Shown in pieces: positions 18,224 through 26,408 of a DNA stretch of 40,813 nucleotides. Location of the stretch: the NCBI GenBank assembly GCA_030425355.1, contig JAUIAG010000011.1, positions 1-40,813 on the forward strand. Direction: 5' to 3'. A program made the position numbers and the translations under genes. Source of the stretch: Verrucomicrobiia bacterium (lineage in GTDB: Bacteria; Verrucomicrobiota; Verrucomicrobiia; Limisphaerales; JAJOIW01). Positions within the stretch are counted from its first letter, which is position 1, and every line of letters begins with the position of its first letter. Below the pieces are notes generated by a model. That model did no database searches, was not told the origin of the DNA, and saw nothing but the letters and a program-made list of their open reading frames with translations.

Positions 18224-18679
18224 ATGGCATCAGAATTCACCATTCACAGAAGAGTCGAGTTTTCCGAAACCGACATGGCAGGGATCATGCATTTCTCGAA
18301 TTTCTACCGTTTCATGGAAACAGCCGAACATGCCTTTCTTCGTTCGCTGGGTTTTTCAGTCGTTATGGCAATGACCGATCCACCGGTCGGATGGCCCAGA
18401 GTCCACTGCGAATGCGACTTCTTTCGCCCGGTGAAATTCGAAGATGTCGTCCAGGTCAGGTTGAAGGTCCTGAAAAAGTCGACAAAAACCATCACCTACG
18501 GATTTGATTTTGCCCTGGAGGATACCCCGGACCAGCTCGTTGCCCGGGGATCCATTGTTGCCGCCTGTGTCACCCGGGACGCGGAATCCGGCATGATGAA
18601 GTCCATCCCCATCCCCGCCGCCTTCGATCAGGCCATTCAGGTGCATCCCGATTCTGCCTCCCCAAGCAGTAGTCAGTAA
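18224..18679 (+). CDS. YbgC/FadM-like acyl-CoA thioesterase (hot-dog fold)
   Basis: A 151-residue single-domain protein of the 4-hydroxybenzoyl-CoA thioesterase type. The motif 'VEFSETDMAGIMHFSNFYRFMETAEHAFLRSLG' matches the family's 'R.Y.DTD..G..Y..NY..W.E.AR...L' pattern; the Asp at about residue 16 is the expected catalytic acid, although the usual His-containing variant is not obvious. It probably hydrolyses acyl-CoA or acyl-ACP in the cytoplasm; the physiological substrate is unknown. A TTG at 18221 directly precedes the chosen ATG. The stop codon touches repeat cluster 5. No operon partner is evident; the next rightward gene begins 850 bp away. Confidence 0.85.
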   Translation: MASEFTIHRRVEFSETDMAGIMHFSNFYRFMETAEHAFLRSLGFSVVMAMTDPPVGWPRVHCECDFFRPVKFEDVVQVRLKVLKKSTKTITYGFDFALEDTPDQLVARGSIVAACVTRDAESGMMKSIPIPAAFDQAIQVHPDSASPSSSQ

Positions 18680-18795
18680 GCGGTACCAGGTACCGCCGGA
18701 AGTGATGGTACCTGGTACCGCTGGGTGGGGACTTACGGTGCCAGGTACCGGAAAGAAAGATCGAATTTACCGGACCATCGATGGTACCTGGCACC
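18679..18795. repeat. GGTACC repeat cluster 5 (4 units, two inverted pairs)
   Basis: Units at 18682 (GGTACCAGGTACC), 18707 (GGTACCTGGTACC), 18737 (GGTGCCAGGTACC) and 18783 (GGTACCTGGCACC). The first pair forms a perfect 16-bp stem (18679-18694 with 18707-18722). The second pair forms a 13-bp stem in which the variant GGTGCC is matched by the complementary variant GGCACC. It starts at the thioesterase stop codon and ends before the pilin terminator. Confidence 0.95.
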
Positions 18796-18817
18796 CCGAA
18801 TAATCCCGCGTAGGAAC

Positions 18818-18843
18818 AAAAAAGGCGGCCAGGGAAGGCCGCC
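18818..18843 (-). terminator. Rho-independent terminator of the pilin gene
   Basis: A 7-bp GC stem (GGCGGCC/GGCCGCC, loop of 6) is followed on the minus strand by six T residues. It lies 35 bases past the leftward pilin stop. Confidence 0.85.
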
Positions 18844-18877
18844 CGTGATTCGGATAAATTGATCGATTCTGAGACCG

Positions 18878-19255
18878 TCAGTAGGTGATAACCAATCGGG
18901 TCGCACCGTTGATGGCCGCCACAAGGTCGGCGTGTGCCTCAGTGTTGACCGCATTGATGGTGTAGGTCTCTCCGGCTACTGCAGTTGGCATATTGCCACC
19001 TTTGAGGTAAGGAGTCAGGTCGGTAGCGACAGGGGTGTCACCAGAAGCTTTCTTGTTTTCAAGAGCCCACTGCTGCTTGGCTGATTCAATCACCCGAAGG
19101 TTATTGATGATGGCATTTTTCTGGGCTGTCTCCCTTGCCCGGACGAAGTTGGGAACTGCAATCGCTGCCAGAAGGCCGATGATTGCGACAACGATCATGA
19201 TTTCAACGAGGGTGAAACCACTCTTATTATTTCTATTTTTAGTAGTAATTTGCAT
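18878..19255 (-). CDS. Type IV pilin / type II secretion pseudopilin-like protein
   Basis: A 125-residue prepilin. After a short Lys/Asn-rich leader (MQITTKNRNNKSG), the prepilin peptidase site G13|F14 is followed by FTLVEIMIVVAIIGLLAAIA, the N-methylated hydrophobic helix, with the key Glu at position 5 of the mature protein. The remaining part is a small globular domain ('NNLRVIESAKQQWALENKKASGDTPVATDL...'), the short form common in Verrucomicrobiota and Planctomycetota, where such pilins are numerous. AAGGTAAG precedes the ATG at 19255 by 4 bases, supporting this start over one 10 codons upstream. It is a lone gene with its own terminator. No pilus assembly genes are nearby, so pilus versus secretion role is open. 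Confidence 0.9.
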   Translation of the reverse strand: MQITTKNRNNKSGFTLVEIMIVVAIIGLLAAIAVPNFVRARETAQKNAIINNLRVIESAKQQWALENKKASGDTPVATDLTPYLKGGNMPTAVAGETYTINAVNTEAHADLVAAINGATRLVITY

Positions 19256-19526
19256 TTTCTTACCTTTGTATTTAATAATCTCCAAGGTTCCAATCGGCCC
19301 GGCGCATCATCCCTGAATGACTTTTTTACAGGCTTGTTGAAACACCCAATATCCCCGCTGAGAGTTTTCGGAAATAATCTCTTCCGCTTGAGGCATTTGC
19401 CTGTTTTCCCTGAGTGACTTGAACTGGGTGAAAATTTTTCTCCTCCACCGGCATGAGGACGCAAACGTTCGGGAAAACGCTTGAAAACAAGGCACACTCC
19501 AGTCCATTTTCTGGAATTACTTCATT

Positions 19527-20480
19527 GTGGACTGGTCAACAAAGAAATGGTTTATAGCCGGACATCGCGGTCTGGCCGGGGGAGCGCTCCATCGGGCCCT
19601 CACAAATAGAGGCGTTCCTGAGAATAAGATTCTGACTCGAAACCGGCAGGAGCTGGATCTGAGGAACCAGAGCGCGGTTTCGAGCTTTTTCGAGCGGAAT
19701 CGACCCGATATCGTTCTTCTGGCAGCCGCGGTCGTAGGAGGCATAGAGGCCAACAGGACATTTCCGGTTACTTTTCTTGAGGATAACCTGACAATTCAGA
19801 ACAATGTGATCTCCTCAGCACACCGGTGCGGATCGGAAAAACTGCTGTTTCTTGGAAGTTCGTGCATTTATCCCCGGGACTGCCCGCAGCCAATGAAACC
19901 CGAATACCTCCTTTCGGGTCCCCTGGAACCCACCAATCAATGGTATGCCCTGGCCAAAATCGCAGGTATCAAGCTTTGTGAGGCCTATCAAAGGCAGTTT
20001 GGTCAGCACTTCATCTCCGTTATGCCAACAAACCTTTATGGCCCGGGAGACAATTACCACCCTGAACATTCCCATGTGCTGCCGGCATTCATCCGAAAGT
20101 TTCATGAAGCGAAGGTCACTGAAAGTGATTCTGTCACCTGCTGGGGAGATGGTTCACCAAAGCGCGAATTTCTGTTCAGTGAGGACTTTGCAGATGCCTG
20201 CCTTTTTGCTCTGAAGCACTACGAGGGGAATGAACTCCTCAATATTGGTTCGCAGCAGGAAATTTCCATACGTGACCTCGCCGACCTCGTCGCAGGAATT
20301 GTCGGCTTTGAGGGGACAATTCAATGGGACGCCTCCATGCCGAACGGAACACCCAGAAAGCTCATGGATTCCACTGTCCTGAGATCGCTGGGATGGCAGC
20401 CGTCCTTTTCCCTGGAACAGGGAATTCAGCGGGCCTACGAGGCGTTCCTTGAGGGCTATACCGAGAGGTCGATTGCTTGA
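19527..20480 (+). CDS. fcl: GDP-L-fucose synthase
   Basis: Epimerase-reductase of the short-chain dehydrogenase superfamily that makes GDP-L-fucose from GDP-4-keto-6-deoxymannose with NADPH, for surface polysaccharide. The dinucleotide motif AGHRGLAGGAL is near the N-terminus. The catalytic Ser111, Tyr140 and Lys144 lie in LGSSCIYP and NQWYALAKIAG, and 'NLYGPGDNYHPEHSHVLPAFIRKFHEA' is the family-specific substrate segment. Its 317 residues are typical. The start appears to be GTG at 19527; the ribosome site is weak. GDP-mannose dehydratase, its usual neighbour, is not in the window. Confidence 0.94.
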   Translation: MDWSTKKWFIAGHRGLAGGALHRALTNRGVPENKILTRNRQELDLRNQSAVSSFFERNRPDIVLLAAAVVGGIEANRTFPVTFLEDNLTIQNNVISSAHRCGSEKLLFLGSSCIYPRDCPQPMKPEYLLSGPLEPTNQWYALAKIAGIKLCEAYQRQFGQHFISVMPTNLYGPGDNYHPEHSHVLPAFIRKFHEAKVTESDSVTCWGDGSPKREFLFSEDFADACLFALKHYEGNELLNIGSQQEISIRDLADLVAGIVGFEGTIQWDASMPNGTPRKLMDSTVLRSLGWQPSFSLEQGIQRAYEAFLEGYTERSIA

Positions 20481-20505
20481 CACCACATTATCTTGTGGGT
20501 AAGAA
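20477..20505 (+). promoter_or_regulatory. nrdR promoter with an NrdR-box-like operator
   Basis: TTGACA (20477-20482) and TAAGAA (20500-20505) are spaced by 17 bases. The spacer holds the inverted repeat CCACATTATCTTGTGG (20483-20498), which matches about 12 of 16 positions of the NrdR box pattern acaCwATATATwGtgt as I recall it. NrdR binding there would block the promoter, so autoregulation is likely. NrdR boxes usually come in pairs; I see only one. Confidence 0.55.
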
Positions 20506-20532
20506 TCCAAGAGTTAGAAGATGTAGGGTTGC

Positions 20533-21021
20533 ATGCGATGTCCTAAATGCGGTTGTTTAGACGACAAGGTCATTGATTCCAGATCGTCCCGGGAAGGTTC
20601 CACGATACGTAGGCGCCGTGAATGTCTCGGTTGCAGTTTCCGTTTTACAACCTACGAGGAGATCCAGAACGAAAGTATCATGGTCGTGAAGCGGGATGGC
20701 CGACGAGAGCCTTTCAGCAAGGAAAAGCTCCTCAGCGGAATGGTCAAAGCCTGCGAGAAAAGGCCCGTCAGTCGCATGGAACTCGACAACCTCGCTGCGA
20801 AAATTGTCCAAAGCGTGCTGGAAGAATACGACAGGGAAGTCCCGTACCAGCGGATTGGTGAACTCACTATGAGCGGCCTGAGAAATCTCGATAAGGTCGC
20901 CTATGTCCGCTACGCCAGCATTTATCGCAGATTCGAGGAAGCAACGGACTTCATCGAAGAGATACAACGTCTTGAATCCAGAAAAAATGATACGGCTACA
21001 CTCCGATTACCTGGTATTTGA
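20533..21021 (+). CDS. nrdR: Transcriptional repressor NrdR
   Basis: NrdR senses ATP and dATP and represses ribonucleotide reductase genes. Residues 1-45 form the zinc ribbon with Cys3, Cys6, Cys31 and Cys34 (CPKCG...CLGC) and the DNA-contacting SSREGSTIRRRREC segment. An ATP-cone domain follows at about 49-139 ('VVKRDGRREPFSKEKLLSGM...ACEKRPVS', 'VAYVRYASIYRRF'). Its 162 residues are standard. An NrdR-box-like palindrome lies within its own probable promoter 35-50 bases upstream. Its 3' end overlaps the next gene by 35 bases, suggesting coupled expression. No nrd structural gene is in the window. Confidence 0.96.
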   Translation: MRCPKCGCLDDKVIDSRSSREGSTIRRRRECLGCSFRFTTYEEIQNESIMVVKRDGRREPFSKEKLLSGMVKACEKRPVSRMELDNLAAKIVQSVLEEYDREVPYQRIGELTMSGLRNLDKVAYVRYASIYRRFEEATDFIEEIQRLESRKNDTATLRLPGI

Positions 21022-21580
21022 GCTCGAATCCGGTGAATCGGTGCCCTGCTCGGTTGAGGCGATTGCCAGTGAGCTGGTGGAAGCTGTTTCGGGTTTGACG
21101 GACCGGAACATTATCGAAAATGCCGCACGGGCGGTAGTTCACTACTTCCGGGAGGAACAGAAGCAGGAAGTCGTCAATATTCGCGAGTTCATCGATTGTC
21201 TGGCTTTTGTTCTGAAGGGGTTTGGTTTTGAAGTTGAAACAAACGACGTCGCCTGTGATCTCCCTTCCCAGGGCAATGAATCAATCTCGGGCCGTTTTCG
21301 CACAACACATCTGGTCGATATTCTGGAAATTCTTCGTGATCAGGGTGCTCTCATGGAAATGCATTTCTTTCAGAAACTGAGAACGCTCTTGAATGACCAT
21401 CTCAGCAGCAGCGCCGAGATAATACAGTTTACCGGAGTCCGGCCCTGTGTTCAGCAGCTGCTTGCCTGTGGCCGCTGGACAAAACGCTGTGAAGCCTTTC
21501 GACAGCAGATTGTGCTGTTCCTCGAAGAATGCCTGCTTACCGATGGGTGTGGCCATTGCAATCGCATGGTCATCCGATGA
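20987..21580 (+). CDS. Unknown protein translationally overlapping nrdR
   Basis: A 197-residue protein of no family I recognise. The start is ATG 20987 (MIRLHSDYLVF), inside nrdR in another frame; earlier in-frame starts lie deeper in nrdR and are unlikely. Residues 1-80 look like a compact alpha/beta domain ('GESVPCSVEAIASELVEAV...IENAARAVVHYFREEQKQEVVNIREFIDCLAFVLKGFGF'), loosely reminiscent of the helical ATP-cone region that reads ribonucleotide reductase effectors. Residues 100-190 are helical and Cys-rich, ending CGHCNRMVIR, where CGHC could bind metal or act in redox. No signal peptide or membrane segment is seen. The overlap suggests a role connected with NrdR, which is inference only. 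Confidence 0.6.
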   Translation: MIRLHSDYLVFELESGESVPCSVEAIASELVEAVSGLTDRNIIENAARAVVHYFREEQKQEVVNIREFIDCLAFVLKGFGFEVETNDVACDLPSQGNESISGRFRTTHLVDILEILRDQGALMEMHFFQKLRTLLNDHLSSSAEIIQFTGVRPCVQQLLACGRWTKRCEAFRQQIVLFLEECLLTDGCGHCNRMVIR

Positions 21581-21600
21581 GGCCTGGAGAACCGGCCTGA

Positions 21601-21978
<378 letters not shown>

Positions 21979-21988
21979 GCATTAACGC

Positions 21989-22044
21989 GGTACCAGGTAC
22001 GACAGCTCAGGGCCAACTTCCATGGCGGTACCAGGTACCGCCAT
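21989..22044. repeat. GGTACC repeat cluster 6 (2 units)
   Basis: Units at 21989 (GGTACCAGGTACG) and 22027 (GGTACCAGGTACC), 38 bp apart. The second is the centre of a longer palindrome, ATGGCGGTACC-A-GGTACCGCCAT, at 22022-22044. It lies between convergent HIT and nth genes, 16 bases from the nth stop. Confidence 0.92.
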
Positions 22045-22060
22045 ATGGTATGGAACCGGA

Positions 22061-22714
22061 TCAGCTTTTAAGGGTTTTCTTGGGTTTGGTGCGGGTTGGG
22101 AAGCAGGTTCTGCAAATTTCACAAACTGTGCCGTCGCAGCCGCGAGCCGTGCAAAATTCCCGCCCGTAAAAGATGATCTGCAGGTGCAGTCGGTTCCATC
22201 TGCTGCTGGGAAACAGCCGCTTCAGATCTTTCTCGGTCTGCACAACATTCCGGCCGCTCGACAAACCCCACCTTTGGGCAAGCCTGTGAATGTGGGTATC
22301 AACAGGGAAAGCGGGATGACCAAAGGCCTGGCTCATGACCACGGATGCCGTTTTGTGCCCAACACCCGGCAGCCTCTCGAGCTCCTCAAAGGATTCGGGA
22401 ACCAGTCCGCTGAAACTACTGACGAGAATGCGGGATAGCTGGACGATGGCAGCAGCCTTTTTTGGAGCCAGACCGCATGGCCTGATGATTTCCTCAACCT
22501 CCGTGACAGAAAGATCCGCCATGGCAAAAGGATTATCAGCTTTGTCAAAAAGAGCTGGTGTCACCAGATTAACCCGCGCGTCCGTGCATTGTGCCGACAG
22601 CAGGACGGCAACAAGCAGGGTATAAGGGTCCTTATGGTTGAGTGGAATGGGTGTTTCCGGGTAGAGAGAATCCAGCTTTTGCTGAATGAACTCCACCCTT
22701 TGAGCTTTATTCAT
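22061..22714 (-). CDS. nth: Endonuclease III (DNA glycosylase/AP lyase)
   Basis: A base-excision repair enzyme that removes oxidised pyrimidines and nicks abasic sites. The helix-hairpin-helix LPGVGHKTA carries the catalytic Lys121 and Asp139 lies in PVDTHIHR, matching Lys120 and Asp138 of the E. coli enzyme. The family's Fe-S loop is normally C-x6-C-x2-C-x5-C. Here the cysteines are at 188, 193, 198, 201 and 204 (x4, x4, x2, x2), so the second ligand is displaced, although the outer span of 16 residues is kept. The cluster may still form with a substitute Cys. It has 217 residues with a basic tail (TKPKKTLKS). It follows the dehydrogenase gene by 7 bp in the same direction, probably as one transcript. 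Confidence 0.93.
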   Translation of the reverse strand: MNKAQRVEFIQQKLDSLYPETPIPLNHKDPYTLLVAVLLSAQCTDARVNLVTPALFDKADNPFAMADLSVTEVEEIIRPCGLAPKKAAAIVQLSRILVSSFSGLVPESFEELERLPGVGHKTASVVMSQAFGHPAFPVDTHIHRLAQRWGLSSGRNVVQTEKDLKRLFPSSRWNRLHLQIIFYGREFCTARGCDGTVCEICRTCFPTRTKPKKTLKS

Positions 22715-22721
22715 CGATTAC

Positions 22722-24326
22722 TCAAATCGGATCGCGTGTCAGCTGATTATCGACAGTTCTCCAAATGGAGAGGGGATTCTCATCCTTCAATTCATCGGGC
22801 AGCAGGGACTGAGGGAAGCCCTGATAGGAAACAGGTCGGACGAACCGAAGAATTGAATCGGTCCCGACAGACGTGAAAAAGCTGTGGCTGGCAGCCGGAT
22901 ACGGACCGCCATGGTGCATGGCTGAACAGACTTCAAGTCCAGTGGGGTAACCGTTTATAATTAACCTGCCGACTTTTCTCTCCAGAATTTGAATCAGTCG
23001 ACGGTGTGCAGTGAGATCATCGTCGGTGGCATGGATGGTCGCAGTCAGCTGCCCTTCAAGGGATTCTGCGAACTTCTCAAGACTTTCGGCGTCTTTTCCA
23101 GTGAGAAGCACAGATGATGGACCAAAATTCTCCTCGGAAAGGGCTGCCTCATTCAGAAAAGTCTCAATTGTTGTGGAAAATACCTGACAAATGGCTTCGG
23201 TCTTTGAGGGATCAGGGGCCTGCTCGGATTTTCCGAGAACTTCAACTCCACTCACAGCTGCAATTTTGCTCAGCCCTGAAGAGTAATTCTGACTGATGCC
23301 GCTGTGCAGCATGGAAGCAGGCGACCACTCCCTTGCAAGAGATGCCACCTTCTCACGGAAATCACCAAATTCTGAATTATCAAGTCCGGCCACCAGTCCA
23401 GGGTTGGTGCAGAACTGGCCAACTCCAAGTGTTAGAGACTGAACAAAACCTTCGGCAATCTGTTCATACCTGTCCTTGAGAGCTCCGGGAAGAATGAAGA
23501 CCGGGTTGGAACTACCCATCTCAGCATACACAGGGATGGGATTCTGTCTTTTGGAAGCCACATCCATCAGGGCTCTGCCTCCCTTGAGTGAACCAGTGAA
23601 GGCGACCGCCTGCGTGGCGGGATGTTCGACCAGGGCTTTTCCCACGGTGTTTCCTGTGCCATGGATCAGTGAAAAACATCCACCGGGAAGGCCCAGCTTC
23701 TCCAGAGCCCGTCGTATGGCCTCACCCAGAAGCTCACAGGTTCCAGGGTGTGCCGGATGCGCTTTGACCACAACCGGACATCCGGCCCCCATGGCGCTGA
23801 CCGTATCACTGCCGAATACCGAAATAGCCAGAGGAAAATTGCTTGCCCCAAAAACCACAACAGGGCCAATTGGCCGCAGCATTTTCCGAATATCCGGCTT
23901 TGGAACGGGTTCTCTCTGGGGCTGTGCCTGATCAATCCTCGCATCAACCCAGGAGCCATCCCGAAGAATGTCCGCAAACATCCGACACTGGTTGACAGCT
24001 CTTCCTCTTTCCATTGTGAGCCTTCCCATTGGCAGTCCGGTTTCAAGGTGGGCTCTTTCAAGAAGTCCATCTCCAAGTCCCATCACTTCGTCTGCCATGC
24101 TGTCAAGCAGGCGGGCCCGCTCCTCCCGCTGGAGTCCCCGCAGTATGTCAAAAGATTCCTCCGCCGCTTTCAAGGCAGCATCGATTTCTGCCATGCTTGC
24201 CTCTGAATACCCCGGTTCCAGGAATTTTGAGGTCTGCGGATTTTTGGCACTGAACGATGGCTCCATAGAAGACTGCCATCTCCCTGCCACAAGATGCTTT
24301 CCTGTAAGATTCAACATAATACCCAT
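22722..24326 (-). CDS. NADP-type aldehyde dehydrogenase, 2,5-dioxovalerate (ketoglutarate semialdehyde) dehydrogenase-like
   Basis: An aldehyde dehydrogenase superfamily member of about 534 residues. The cofactor site is 'GPVVVFGASNFPLA'. The general base Glu is in 'VYAEMGSSNPVF' and the catalytic Cys in 'LGVGQFCTNPGL'. This pattern (GQFCTNPG) is that of the alpha-ketoglutarate semialdehyde dehydrogenases that end oxidative pentose, glucarate and hydroxyproline breakdown by making 2-oxoglutarate. The exact substrate is inferred. Start candidates are ATG at 24326 or 24317, with a longer frame from 24371. None has a strong ribosome site; I use 24326. Gene order with nth is probably accidental. 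No pathway partners are nearby, although uronate use by the right-hand operon could feed it. Confidence 0.88.
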   Translation of the reverse strand: MGIMLNLTGKHLVAGRWQSSMEPSFSAKNPQTSKFLEPGYSEASMAEIDAALKAAEESFDILRGLQREERARLLDSMADEVMGLGDGLLERAHLETGLPMGRLTMERGRAVNQCRMFADILRDGSWVDARIDQAQPQREPVPKPDIRKMLRPIGPVVVFGASNFPLAISVFGSDTVSAMGAGCPVVVKAHPAHPGTCELLGEAIRRALEKLGLPGGCFSLIHGTGNTVGKALVEHPATQAVAFTGSLKGGRALMDVASKRQNPIPVYAEMGSSNPVFILPGALKDRYEQIAEGFVQSLTLGVGQFCTNPGLVAGLDNSEFGDFREKVASLAREWSPASMLHSGISQNYSSGLSKIAAVSGVEVLGKSEQAPDPSKTEAICQVFSTTIETFLNEAALSEENFGPSSVLLTGKDAESLEKFAESLEGQLTATIHATDDDLTAHRRLIQILERKVGRLIINGYPTGLEVCSAMHHGGPYPAASHSFFTSVGTDSILRFVRPVSYQGFPQSLLPDELKDENPLSIWRTVDNQLTRDPI

Positions 24327-24480
24327 ATTAAAGGATTTTCCGCCCTCTGGGCAGAAAAAAACACCCCTCATTTTAAGTCCTGATGACCAGGCTCAGACCT
24401 GATTTCTCTCTCAATACCTATGGATCCACACAAGTGTTCAACTGTCGGATTGACTCATCAACGGAAATCACATGGCACAG

Positions 24481-24517
24481 AAAAAAGAGAAGCGGGATGG
24501 CTTGGCGCCACCCCGCT
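24481..24517 (-). terminator. Orphan leftward terminator
   Basis: AGCGGG...TGGC/GCCA...CCCGCT (24491-24517) forms a GC-rich hairpin. On the minus strand it is followed by TCTCTTTTTTCTG, a good terminator tail. No leftward gene exists between it and 26409, so it may end an unannotated small RNA started somewhere at 24.55-25.3 kb on the minus strand. Confidence 0.65.
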
Positions 24518-25337
24518 GGTTATTTGCGGAAAAGGATTCTTGTATATCCAACGTTCAGCGGATCGAAAAGAAAGCTATTGCTTTTGTGTGAGTATAAATA
24601 TTACCTGAACTTCGGTGATAACTTTCTGAACCAGCGCACTTCTATCGGACAACAATCATCCATTCCCGAAAGTCTACATATCAATCGGTCTTAATTGTAA
24701 TTCGATAACGATGGAGTATTTGAAAAATTCTCAGGCTGACGACCAGCAGGGCATAATCCTGCAAGGACTCCCTGCATTCATCAACTCAACGGTTGACCTC
24801 ATTGGACAGTGACTGACTGTCACCTCCAAATCACATGCCACGCTATTTTCAGGAAATATTTCGTGGCTCTCAAAAACACATTTTTTTCTCATAGCCTATC
24901 TCCTTGAAGGATGTGTGAATAATAACGATGTGATGATCCTTCGCAAGAAAAAAAATGAAATTTTTTTTAGCCTGAACCACTGGAAGGGCCTTTATCAGAT
25001 TCACCGATTCAATCCCCGGTCTCCATCCTTTTCCTTCACTCCGGCGCAGCTGTTACCTGACCTGTGACCGTCTGCCCAGTGATATTCCCGACAGCCGCTC
25101 ACGAAGCTGTTACCTGGATCCGGAATTTGTCCCGCAGTGCGCCGATACGTGGAGCGGATATTATGTCTGATACCGAAATTGGGATTTATGTATTCTCTAT
25201 TCCTCAGCGCTTTTTCTTGATCACCCTGGTCCTCTGATGATATTTACCAAGTGCCGTTTCGGGAGTGTCCGATGTGAATTTACAACCCGTTGGCATGTGA
25301 TGTTATTATTTTAAAGTCTGAAGTCGAAAGGTGTGTT
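24518..25337. other. AT-rich non-coding region upstream of the transposase
   Basis: No convincing gene is seen on either strand. It contains GAAGGAT/ATCCTTC (24906-24912/24936-24942), an A8T-gaa-AT8 hairpin (24948-24968), and a 12-bp direct repeat AGCTGTTACCTG at 25048-25059 and 25105-25116. On the minus strand TATTTATACTC near 24590-24602 could be a -10 region for an RNA ending at the terminator at 24.5 kb. No GGTACC units occur in it. Confidence 0.5.
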
Positions 25338-26375
25338 ATGAGAATTCCAAGATCAGCCATGGTCAACCCTGTAAAAAGTCAATATTTTCATGTGATTAGT
25401 CGAGTCGTTGATCGTCGATTGATATTCGAGGATCAGGAGAAGTCGTTCTTTCTTTCCATGATTCGGAACCATGAGAAGTTTGCTGGAGTTGAGGTTTTGT
25501 GCCACTGCCTTATGGGAAACCACTTTCATCTGATCATCCGAATACCTGATAAACCCGGGCACATACCCGAGGAGGAAATATGGCAACGAATGAGCGCCAT
25601 CTATTCAGAATCCGATATCCGGAAATTCAGGAGAAGGATAGAGCTCTATCAGGCATCCGGGAATACCAGACTTATCGAAGACTTCTATGATTCCATGAGA
25701 AACAGGATGTATGACATTTCATCGTTCATGAAGGACATCAAGATGAAATTCTCGAAATGGTATAACAGGAGGCATGAAAGGAAAGGCACACTTTGGGAGG
25801 AACGCTTCAAAAGTATCCTGCTCCAGGATGATGGGGCAGCGCTGAGAATGGTGGCAGCCTACGTGGAAATGAATCCAGTCAGAGCAGGGGTGGTGGACTC
25901 ACCGGAACAGTATGAATGGTGTTCCTTTGCGGACGCAGTATCCGGTAGCCATGAGGCAATTTATGGTATTGCCCACATTCTCGGGCGGCGACAGGAGGGT
26001 ATCTCTGATCCTGAAAAGCTGCTTAAGGACTATCGAAGTCTTTTTGCAGGCAGGATCGAGGTGTATCATGGCCATGTCTCAACCCGGGAAAATGAAGGGA
26101 AGATACCCGACCGCGTTGCAGAAAAGACTAATAAAGGAAGCAGACTTTCACCCTACCCCGGTTTTCACGTGAAGGTCCGTGAATTGACCGAGGGCGGTAT
26201 CATCGGCTCGAAGAAATACGTGGAACGCTTTTTTTCACATTCACAACACAGGCAATATGTAGCAAATCCGGCGAGTCACTGCTTCCATATTAAAGGCGGC
26301 TCCAAAAAACAGAAGATATTCTACAGTCTGAGAAAACCTGTTGCCTGGAAGCAGCGGACCTGCCTGCAAACCTGA
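25338..26375 (+). mobile_element. IS200-like / REP-associated (RAYT) Y1 transposase
   Basis: A 345-residue HUH single-strand DNA transposase (Y1_Tnp type). The metal-binding His-x-His is in 'LMGNHFHLIIRI'. The presumed catalytic Tyr is in 'MVAAYVEMNPVRAGVV', preceded by 'GTLWEERFKSILL'. The extension 'VRELTEGGIIGSKKYVERFF' is characteristic of the long RAYT-like forms common in Verrucomicrobiota and Planctomycetota. AAAGGTG before ATG 25338 supports the start. I found no flanking insertion-sequence ends, so it behaves like a single-copy RAYT, a class that acts on dispersed palindromic repeats. All catalytic residues seem intact. Whether it acts on the GGTACC repeats is untested. Confidence 0.88.
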
Positions 26376-26408
26376 ACACGCGGCAGCATCAACGGACGCA
26401 CAGCAGTC

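Noticed and set aside
22027..22039. Units as restriction-modification relics (KpnI-type GGTACC sites)
   Set aside because: Single hexamers would not explain the conserved 13-bp layout, the central A or the polarity; no methylase or endonuclease gene is visible.
24383..24694. A 103-codon rightward frame beside the dehydrogenase start
   Set aside because: It crosses the leftward terminator hairpin, has no family resemblance and no ribosome site.
24948..24968. A8T/AT8 hairpin as a terminator
   Set aside because: The stem is only A-T pairs with no GC, and no gene end lies nearby on either strand.
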